From NCBI GenBank assembly GCA_003024985.2, contig PXIH01S0015853.1: DNA of 14,275 nt; one strand, 5' to 3'. Below are positions 7,575-14,275 of this stretch, one piece after another. The position numbers and the translations under genes were made by a program. The notes below the pieces were generated by a model, which was given only the letters and a program-made list of their open reading frames with translations, was not told the origin of the DNA and ran no database searches. The DNA comes from Euperipatoides rowelli. Taxonomy: Eukaryota; Onychophora; Udeonychophora; Euonychophora; Peripatopsidae. The first letter of the stretch is position 1. Each line of letters opens with the position of its first letter.

Positions 7575-8941
7575 GTAAGTAGAATCAATTATTTTTCTGT
7601 CAGTCTTTTAATGGCTTAAGAATTATTAATGTTATTAAATCTATATAAAGACAAGAATTAAAAGTCTAAATGGAACCACGGTAATAGTAGCCTACCCGGT
7701 AATATAATTTTTTAGAGAAAAAAAAGTGTATTAACTTACCGCTAATAATTAATAAATAATTTAAAAAAATGTAGGCTAAAGAAATAAAATTGCAGTGGTA
7801 TTTTACACATTTAAAAAAAAACACTATTCATTATTTCAATATGTAGCCTATCAGTAATAATTAAGGGCACATTTCATTTCTTCTTCAATGAAACCAAATT
7901 TATACGGTATAAAATTTTGCAGTAAGTCTATTAATTTTTTTTTTTTTAGAACAAAAAATATAGCCTATTCTTATTCTGACTAGTATAGGCTAGGCTGGGT
8001 AGGGTTTTTATAAAATATTGCAAAGTAACCAAGATAAATTTTATTAGAAATTACATTTTCTTTTAATTCAATACCGGTAATTCTTTTTTAAAAATATAAT
8101 CACTGATAGCTAATTCAGTGCCTATGGTATAGGGCAGCTCTGACAACTTTTGAACTGTTATGAAAAGTAAATGGACAATTTAAAATTGAGTTTGGGCAGA
8201 TTTAGGGGATTTGCAGATAATTTTACACACAAAAAAAAATTATGTTGTTGACTGAATACTGTATATATCTTACTCATCTGTCAGATTAAAACTTTAATTC
8301 TGTCTTCTGCCAAATTATTTTCATTCATCACTAATTAATTTTTACATAAAAATGAGAGTACTGTTAGTAGTACAGTGCTATAGAGCAATGTAGAATTTTC
8401 CACTAGCCATTATTATAGACTTATTAAATTATCTACCTAGTGTTATTGTTTGCTCAGAATATTTTGGCTTATTTAATTCTAAATTGGATGAATATCTGCG
8501 TAAATGTTCTGCCAGCCTAATTGAGCTATCTATGGAACATTTATTTTAATTTGTTGCTTTAACTGTAAAACAGTTTTGAAGATGGCTACTGGAAATTTTA
8601 AATTATGCATTGAATCTTCCCTATAAAAAGTTGTACATGATGAAGCCAGTACAATGTGTTGGTGTTTATTGCATAGGTCTACTCTTTCTATTTTTTTTTT
8701 AATATTATGTAGTTTTTTAATATTATGTATTAACAGTATGTAAAGGCTAATTAGTTGAAGTTTTCTAAAGGTTACATTATTGTACAAGAAATGTATGATT
8801 GTTCAATAAAGGTGAGTTAATCATTATTATTATTAGAATGCTTATTTTGACCTGTTGGCAGTTCTACTAGAATCTATTCATTCCAGGTTTCTTTACTAGA
8901 GCTCTACAGTGTTAGAAAATTAACAATATTTTATACCTGCC
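7575..8941. other. AT-rich, intron-like stretch
   Basis: No supported gene. Frames here are short and AT-driven. A good donor-like GTGAGT follows AAG at about 8811, and a pyrimidine-rich tract lies near 8680-8700, but all frames between them contain stops. TACCGGTA occurs at 8072-8079. Confidence 0.55.
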
Positions 8942-8959
8942 CGAAGAGCAACTTACAAA

Positions 8960-9130
8960 AAAAAAAAAAAAAAATGTGGTTGCCACAAATTTAGAAGGGA
9001 AAGTAGGGATCAGGGAAACATCAACAAATTGGATTTAATGATGATCAATTTAGACAGTTGGACATTTTCAGAAAAAGTGTGGAGAGTGATAAGATTATTA
9101 GATGATGTTATATTTTTTCATATTATTTAA
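8960..9130 (+). other. Short open stretch of unknown origin (weak)
   Basis: Two plus-strand frames stay open for 30 to 60 codons with non-AT-like wording, for example QIGFNDDQFRQLDIFRKSV. Neither has a start codon or good splice sites. It could be a decayed mobile-element fragment or an exon piece. I do not recognise it. Confidence 0.15.
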
Positions 9131-9342
9131 AAAATTGAATTAAATTTTATCATATAAAAATTAGGTTAAGAATTGGTGCTATTGATATGAGTGCAAAAAA
9201 AAAAAGGTTAGATAGTGAAGTGCATGGTTAATGCCAAAGGCAGGTAAGACATATGGAAAATTATTAAAATAATAATAATTTGCATGAGGAAGATAGCTCG
9301 TGTGGGTTGTCTCAGATCGGAGGTCAAAATGTTTGATATATA

Positions 9343-9387
9343 CATGTGAACACATGCATCAAGTTCATAACTGCATGTCCCCACATG
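9343..9387. repeat. 16-bp imperfect hairpin
   Basis: CATGTGAACACATGCA (9343-9358) and TGCATGTCCCCACATG (9372-9387) pair at 13 of 16 positions around a 13-base loop; the three mismatches are adjacent and form one internal bulge. It lies in a block (9290-9420) of more balanced composition crossed by a 68-codon minus-strand frame that I do not think is coding. Confidence 0.7.
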
Positions 9388-9420
9388 AGTATAAATGAGA
9401 CAGGATGATAGCATGTTCCA

Positions 9421-10289
9421 CCTTGGTCAAAAAAAAAGTTTAAAAAATTAGAAAACAAATTAGGTAAATTACAAGATGATAGTAGGCAAGATTCCAATGT
9501 ATTTAAAAGTCAAATGTAACAGATTTTTTCGATTTTTTTTATTATTGATTTTCAAAGATAATTACTAAAAAAAAATTCCACTGGAAAAAAATAATTAAAC
9601 ATGCATAAAAAAAAAGTTATTTAAAGATAAAATTAAGCTATCCTCAGTCTGAGATTACAAATTGAAACTTTCACATTTTTTTGGGGGGTCTGAGATTAAT
9701 TTGATGACGAATTGTCTCTACAGTTGTTTTCTTTGTAATGATTTAACATGTAAATAGAGGTATGTTCAACTTGTATTAAAGACCATTTTGATTTAAAAAC
9801 AAAACAAATTGGACCATAATTGCACAAAATGATGAATTTGATTATGATTTTTTACAAGTATTTAAACACTTAGGCCTAGACCATAGCTTTAAACTGACAA
9901 AGATAGCAAATATTCTATAGTTAAGTGTAGCTAGCAAGCTGTATTCATTTCTAGTCTATGACATCACAAAATATCTCCCCTAGTGTATACAGTAGACAAT
10001 GTTGTTTTAAGGGGGAGGGTCTAAAGACAATTATTTTAAAAACTGAATTGTAAATAGGCCTATTTTTTTAATTTTTTTTTTCTAGTGGATATTTTTTTTA
10101 GCAAAAATCAATAAAAAAATAAATAAATAAATCTGTTACATTTCACCTTTAAGATAGAAAGAGGAGAATTATGTTTGTGGGTGCGAACAAATTTCCAAAA
10201 AATATCTAACTTTCCATTTCCAAGATATGTTTGTATTTCATCAAAAAATTTCTTTAGAGTGGAGTTTAATTTTATAGCATGAGTTTAAT
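9421..10289. other. AT-rich non-coding stretch
   Basis: No coding frame or bounded element is seen. TAGGCCTA occurs at 9871-9878 and 10055-10062. A G-run lies at about 9680-9690 and a purine run at about 10010-10020. Confidence 0.6.
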
Positions 10290-10522
10290 GTAGAAAACAA
10301 GGAGTGTTGATAGCAAGATTCAGTTGACGGTAAATAGTATGGGCTATGTTTTAACTCTGAGAGATTAAGTAATTTTTTATCGAAACATAGAACATGAAGC
10401 GTAAACGAGGAATACTGATCAATAGAGAGATCCAGTTTAAGGTAAATAGTAGCCTATGGGCTATGTTTTTTAATTTGATAGAGTAAGTAATTCCCTATTG
10501 AACCATAGAACTTGACGGTAAG
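10290..10522. repeat. Imperfect tandem duplication, ~115-bp unit
   Basis: Copy 1 (about 10290-10400) and copy 2 (about 10401-10522) share GGTAAATAGTA, TGGGCTATGTTTT, GAGTAAGTAATT or its variant GATTAAGTAATT, and CATAGAAC in the same order. Copy 2 carries a four-base AGCC insertion after GGTAAATAGT. A shortened third copy may begin near 10578, with GTAAACAAG and TCCAGTTTAA. No coding frame runs through the units. Confidence 0.75.
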
Positions 10523-10763
10523 CTTACAAGCGTGATAAATAAAATGAATAGTCATGAATATTATTGAGATCGTGATAGTAAACAAGTGTTCCAGTTTAAA
10601 TTAATAAGGAGATTATTTAAACAGTCTGTCAAGTCAATTATAATTATAGATTTAGAAGAAGTTTTTTTTTTGTGTGGTTAAGTTTGCCTATTTATTGTAA
10701 GGGATAAAGCTTTATGGTTGGAAGAAAAGAAAGGATTGACAATCAATATACTGTAAAAGTTGA

Positions 10764-10916
10764 AATTTTTTTTTAAAAAAAAAAAAGGTCCAAAATTTAT
10801 TTAATCTAGAGGGCAATAAATTGTGGCTTTCTAAAGAAAAAGAATTGGTAAAAGAGTGCAGAGGATTGTCATATTATCACCAGGATGCTCTAAGAAAAAA
10901 TAGTGCCGTATATTAG
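10764..10916 (+). other. Open stretch with protein-like composition, unrecognised
   Basis: From a TGA at 10761 to a TAG at 10914-10916 the plus frame is open for 50 codons. Its second half reads EGNKLWLSKEKELVKECRG and YYHQDALRKNSAVY, with a charged, non-homopolymer composition. There is no ATG. The opposite strand holds a strong acceptor-like tract (CTTTTTCTTTAG) in the same place, so one signal may be accidental. It could be an exon fragment or a remnant of a mobile element. No family is recognised. Confidence 0.2.
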
Positions 10917-11017
10917 TTACCTAGTAAAATACATCTATTGAAGAGATTATATTAGGCAAATAGAAATTCAAGTTCAGTATTAAAGATATCTTAATCAAAA
11001 AGAAAAAGAGGAGTAGG

Positions 11018-11251
11018 TGTTGTATCGTGAATACAAAGATAGCAAATATAAGTAACATAATATTTACTACACTGACAAAAGATATGCATAACAAAACAGA
11101 ACAATTACGATACATGTGTTGATATTGTTAACTGTCATGTTATCTACCCGCTTACCACTTACTTACTGAAACAGCCCTAAAAACTAGAGCCCTCTATACT
11201 CAGGTCAACTACATTCGCTTTGAAAGGATAGAGAGGGTATAATATTACCCA
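11018..11251 (-). repeat. Probable 3' LTR of the Gypsy element (234 bp)
   Basis: On the element's strand it begins TGGGTAATATTATACCC directly after the polypurine tract and ends CGATACAACA, so it has the TG...CA termini of LTRs. A TATAGAGGGCTC motif inside is a possible promoter element. No second copy exists in the window because the 5' part of the element is missing, so the outer boundary at 11018 is inferred from the CA dinucleotide and typical length only. Confidence 0.5.
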
Positions 11252-11253
11252 TG

Positions 11254-11272
11254 TTCTCTCTTTTTTTTTTTT
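11254..11272 (-). promoter_or_regulatory. Polypurine tract (plus-strand primer site)
   Basis: On the element's strand, 12 A then GAGAGAA, followed by CA and the TG of the LTR. A purine run just before the 3' LTR is where plus-strand DNA synthesis is primed in LTR retrotransposons. Confidence 0.6.
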
Positions 11273-11343
11273 ACAAGAGATACTAGTGGTCTTGAATGAC
11301 CATGCCACATTTTATGCGCCATCTTTATCTGGTTATGACACTG

Positions 11344-12600
11344 CTAGATTTCTTGAATTAATCTCTTAGGTTGACCTCCATTTATCCTTAAATTGTATCT
11401 TCTTTCTTGTTCCGGAGGTTTGACTTCTGCTTGTGCCTGTTCTATTTCGATTCTCTTTAAAGGAGTGTCAATGCTCTCTTTGATCTGTTCAATCCTTATA
11501 GGTGTGTGTCTTGGTTAATTTTTCCTTGAGTAAACCTTATAGGATTTGAGTTATTGAGGTGTGATGTCGTTCCTTTTCCTTCTGATTTTTGTGTGATAAT
11601 GCTTTCCTTTTCTGCGATTGGTATTTGAGCATTATCAAATTCAGGTAATTTGTCAGTAGGATTGTTGTCTGGTATGACTTTAAAATGGGATTCATGTCTT
11701 GTAACATCATGTTTTCCAAAGGAGGCAGTTACCATTGAACCTCTTACTTTTTTAACTGTATATGGTTTGATGTTAAAGGGTTGATCTAGTTTGCTTCACC
11801 TTTCTTGTTTTATTATAACTGTGTCGCCTGGTTCCGGTGTGATATGAGATTTTGTCTGTTTTTTTTGTTGAAACTTTTTAAACATTTTTCTTTCATGATG
11901 GTGGACTTCCTTCTGACTTGCTCGTCATCCGTAGGGTATTTCAGCTGGGATGGATCAGGTATTAAAGACTTTGATTTGTATGCGAACATCAGTGAGGCTG
12001 GGGTTCTGCCTGTTTTTTTTTTCTGAGACGTTTCTCTATAGTCTCGTAACGATAACTGTAATTGGTGCCACCAGTCTTTGTTTCCTACTAACGCTGTGCC
12101 TATTAATTTGTTGATAACCCTGTTGAATCTCTCAACTTATCCGTTTGCTTTTGGCCATCTTGGTATTACCTTATGATGAGTGATGTTTGACTCGTCCATG
12201 AATTGTTTGAAAAGTATGCTGTTGAAAGGGGTCCCTCCATTGTCAGATGTGACGACGTCCGGTAGCCCAAAAGTAGCAAAAATCAAGTTTAATTTCACTA
12301 TATTTTCTTTTGCAGATGTTGCTCAAGCTATCTCCACAATTGGAAATTTGCTGTATTTGTCTATTATAAGAAGATAATCGCCAGAGGGGAGGGGCCCCTT
12401 ATGGTCAATGTTTATTTCTTTCCATTTACCCTCAGGCACAGGTGACAGTATGGGCATATAGGCTACTTTTATTGCTGGCTCTGCAAGGAATGCATGATTC
12501 TACTTCTTTTTCAACTAGCTTATTTAGACCTGGGAACCAAACTTTTTCTTTTAATATATCTTTGGTTTTAGATATCCCTTGGTGTTCAATGTGCACTGTT
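11344..12600 (-). pseudogene. Gypsy integrase region: H2C2 zinc-binding, DDE core, GPY/F-like tail
   Basis: The H2C2 domain reads HIEHQGISKTK (His at 12591-12593) down to CIPC (Cys codons at 12492-12494 and 12483-12485). After a frame change near 12475 the core runs open except for stops. The first Asp is at 12404-12406 (INIDHKGPLPSGDY), the second at 12242-12244 (SDNGGTPF) and the Glu at 12131-12133 (VERFNR). The second Asp and Glu are 36 residues apart, one more than the usual 35. Stops lie at 12323-12325 (TGA) and 12137-12139 (TAA, two codons before the Glu). Another frame change near 11880 leads to VIIKQER, a TGA (11796-11798) and PYTVKKVRGSMVTASFGKH, a GPY/F-type module with Gln-Pro-Phe in place of Gly-Pro-Phe. 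The tail RRYNLRINGGQPKRL ends at a TAG (11344-11346). Integrase would insert the cDNA; this copy cannot. Confidence 0.92.
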
Positions 12601-13317
12601 TTGACTATCTTCTTTTGTAGAGTAGCTGGTATTACAAGTTTCGCTCCTCGTAAAACTATATTTTTATCTGAAGATGTACAAGTTCATGTTTGATTTTTTT
12701 GAAAGGTTTAAATTTGTTGGTGTCTTCGTTGTAGTTTCATATGTTATGAAGTTAATGTATCTTTCGGCTATTCCTGAAGATGAGATTTTGGTATTGCCCG
12801 TGTCTATAAAATGTCTTGACAAGCAGTCAGCTGGGTTTGATTTTCCTGGTTTGTACTCTAATAAGTAGTCGTATCATGGCATAAGTTTTATTTTCCATCT
12901 TTCTAATCTTGTCGATAGTGCTGTGTTAGAATTGTTAAATAAGTAAAGAAGTGATTTATGATCTTACTGTTTTGAATTTATTACCATGTACCTACAGATG
13001 GAAGTATCTGGTAACCCATGTTAATGCCAGGACCTCTCTTTCAATCTGAGAGTATCGCTTTCGGTATCACTCAGAGCATGACTGGTGAAAGCTAGTGTAT
13101 AAGGCATGTTGTTTTTATCACGTTGGATCAAGATAGCTCCTAGGCACTCAGGACCTGCATCCGTCCATATCTCTGTACTTTTGTTTTTATCTATATATGA
13201 TAAAAGGGTTGCTTCAATTATTTGTTGTTTGATTTTATCAGAAGCTTCTTGTTGTTCTTCCTTCCATTCCCATTTAGCATTGTTCTTTGTAAGTGCCCCG
13301 AGCGGTTTGGCTATCCG
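12601..13317 (-). pseudogene. Gypsy reverse-transcriptase end and RNase H region
   Basis: The frame from 13318 down reads RRIAKPLGALTKNNAKWEW, the thumb/connection wording found just before RNase H in Gypsy polyproteins. EIWTDAGPECLGAIL follows, with the first RNase H aspartate at 13159-13161. A one-base loss near 13057-13062 shifts the frame; the other frame then gives YSQIEREVLALTWVTRYFHL, carrying the usual RNase H glutamate. A TAG at 12992-12994 and further stops and shifts follow. Around 12860 the reading resembles the conserved 'LEYKPGK.NPAD.LSR' end of RNase H. The region down to 12601 is the usual spacer to integrase. The polymerase active site (YxDD) is not present because the element is cut at 13318. 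The long open frame continues beyond 13318 to 13434, but those 38 residues have no retroelement resemblance. Confidence 0.9.
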
Positions 13318-13319
13318 CC

Positions 13320-13406
13320 TGTTTCCATGGGTGCTTATAGCTCGAGCCGAATGAGCTCGATCCCATTCAGTCCGGATTTTCCAAATTCTTATTTGTGTTT
13401 CCATGG
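13320..13406. repeat. 11-bp direct repeats at the broken end of the Gypsy element
   Basis: TGTTTCCATGG occurs exactly at 13320-13330 and 13396-13406. The 65 bases between them are GC-richer and contain the palindromes GCTCGAGC and GAGCTC. The first copy sits at the point where Gypsy homology stops. Confidence 0.7.
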
Positions 13407-13423
13407 TCAAATTAGAGCTAACA

Positions 13424-13484
13424 GGACTTACCAATCAATAGGTGCAATTGAAAGAAAGTGGACTAACCAATCAAATAAGCACAA
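13424..13484. promoter_or_regulatory. Duplicated CCAAT-box-like block, 36-bp period
   Basis: GGACTTACCAATCAATAGG (from 13424) and GGACTAACCAATCAAATAAG (from 13460) are two near-copies, each ending in a GCACAA- or GTGCAA-like word. Each contains ACCAATCA (13430-13437 and 13466-13473), a match to the CCAAT box bound by NF-Y. Whether it acts in transcription is unknown; it may belong to a promoter, an LTR fragment or a simple duplication. Confidence 0.5.
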
Positions 13485-14123
13485 CCAAAGACTATTTCTT
13501 ACAATTTTAAATACTTATTTATTAAATTAAAATATTAGGAATATTATTATTTGTGACTGAAAAATGTTTTAATTTTTAATACATAAGTTGTAAAAACAAA
13601 TATATTAAATAAATTACATTATTATATTGTATTCTTTTTTTAAAAAAAAAAAATATTTTTGTTGGTTCTCCGCCTTTTTTTTTTACTTCTATTATTTATT
13701 AAATTTTAACTAATACGTATTTGAATATTTCCTGGTATAATAGAATGTTTGTAAGGCGAACAAAATTGCTTGTATAGCCTTGTTCTTAAATTTATTGAAA
13801 AAAAAAAAAGGATAAATGTCACCGTTTGAGAAATTACCCTGCAAGCTACTTGATCCCAATTATTTTTTTTTTATTATTTCCACAAATAACCCATCCTTCA
13901 CTCTGAAGTGTTTTTCCAGAATGGTTAATTCAGTTTCAGCATTTTAGATAATCTCTGAAACTCTTTTTAAAAAATAAAATTTAGCATTTCTCGACATAAC
14001 TTATAATTTTTTGCACGGTGACTATTAGTTGGTAAATTTCAAACATTGTGTGTGTTTGTGCTTGTTAACCTAAATAATTCAACTTCTGGAAATTTATTTA
14101 TGCTTCGTAACTTTGAAGGAAAG
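13485..14123. other. AT-rich non-coding stretch
   Basis: No coding frame or bounded repeat is seen. Poly-A/T tracts are at about 13636-13653, 13799-13809 and 13863-13872. Confidence 0.6.
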
Positions 14124-14204
14124 ATGTCGGACAAAAATAGAAAGTCAACCACACGCTACAAATTGCATTGTATTAGCTGCATCACATTGAAAACAATGTT
14201 TTAA
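14124..14204 (+). other. 26-codon small open frame (weak)
   Basis: ATG at 14124 with A at -3 opens a frame MSDKNRKSTTRYKLHCISC and seven more residues to a TAA at 14202-14204. The composition is less AT-driven than nearby frames and it has a CxxC pair. No splice donor is evident. Nothing identifies it; small frames like this occur by chance. Confidence 0.12.
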
Positions 14205-14265
14205 AAAAAGTGGCAATAATTCCATTATGCACTATCTCTACTATTTTTTAAGGCATGTTTTATCT

Positions 14266-14275
14266 CCCCCCCCCC
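14266..14275. repeat. Poly-C run at window end
   Basis: Ten C residues run to the window edge, so the true length is unknown. Confidence 0.9.

Larger units (their letters stand above)
11018..13317 (-). mobile_element. 5'-truncated, degenerate Ty3/Gypsy LTR retrotransposon
   Basis: The minus strand carries, in order, the end of reverse transcriptase, RNase H, integrase (H2C2, core, GPY/F-like tail), a polypurine tract and a probable 3' LTR. RNase H before integrase identifies the Ty3/Gypsy order rather than Copia. Gag, protease and most of reverse transcriptase are absent: homology stops abruptly at about 13318. At least three frame changes and several in-frame stops show it is dead. G+C is visibly higher than the flanks, and the insertion ends at about 11018. 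Confidence 0.93.

Noticed and set aside
8530-8787. 85-codon minus-strand open frame
   Set aside because: Composition follows AT-rich DNA (Ile, Leu, Lys, Asn runs), with no motif and no splice context.
9208-9414. 68-codon minus-strand open frame
   Set aside because: No family resemblance; part of it is the reverse strand of the hairpin, and the rest is AT-driven.
10921-11115. 64-codon minus-strand open frame rich in Phe, Leu and Ile
   Set aside because: It overlaps the probable LTR and reads like translated T-rich DNA rather than a membrane protein.
11805-12868. Plus-strand open frames of 64 to 83 codons
   Set aside because: These are antisense shadows of the minus-strand Gypsy integrase.
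13106-13530. Plus-strand open frames of 82 and 102 codons
   Set aside because: They run antisense to the RNase H region, and the longer one extends into AT-rich flank; no domain is seen.
1-14275. tRNA, rRNA or CRISPR loci
   Set aside because: I looked for a tRNA T-arm motif with a matching acceptor stem, rRNA-like blocks, and regularly spaced direct repeats, and found none.

Overview
This window reads as a gene-poor, very AT-rich stretch of an animal nuclear genome. G+C looks well under one third by eye, with many poly-A/poly-T tracts and no operon-like coding. There is no long intact gene on either strand, and the longest open frame (137 codons) belongs to a broken retrotransposon. Fossil Tc1/mariner, hAT-type and Ty3/Gypsy elements, splice-bounded candidate exons and recurring 8-bp palindromes (TAGGCCTA, TACCGGTA) suggest a metazoan, perhaps an invertebrate. 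I cannot name the species.

Left part (1-2500): AT-rich DNA holds the 3' end of a decayed Tc1/mariner-type transposase on the minus strand (547-767). A 562-bp non-autonomous hAT-like element follows (1897-2458); its CAG-starting imperfect terminal inverted repeats are flanked by a 7/8-matching 8-bp target duplication.

Middle part (2500-6350): a second, better preserved transposase relic lies on the minus strand (4037-4345). Next to it is an unusual foldback cluster (4607-5119), a ~166-bp unit present in three copies, one inverted and two in tandem. Then come a possible short Tc1/mariner-like fragment (5135-5389) and a small foldback repeat (5658-5838). A possible terminal exon on the plus strand (6066-6182) has a strong splice acceptor and two AATAAA signals downstream.

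Central part (6350-10900): mostly featureless AT-rich sequence, as in introns or between genes. The most gene-like item is a 60-base minus-strand exon candidate (6587-6646) with consensus splice sites and a charged heptad (coiled-coil) reading. A weaker plus-strand exon candidate lies at 7512-7574. An imperfect two-copy (partly three-copy) tandem repeat of about 115 bp lies at 10290-10600.

Right part (10900-13480): a 5'-truncated Ty3/Gypsy LTR retrotransposon on the minus strand. In transcription order it has the end of reverse transcriptase, RNase H, the H2C2 zinc-binding domain, the integrase core with D, D and E positions, a GPY/F-like C-terminus, a polypurine tract and a probable 234-bp 3' LTR. 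Stops and frameshifts make it dead. Beyond its broken end are an 11-bp direct repeat and a duplicated CCAAT-box-like block. The last 800 bases are AT-rich with nothing firm. I see no convincing new multi-gene system; the items most worth checking are the three-arm foldback cluster, the hAT-like element, and the coiled-coil exon.
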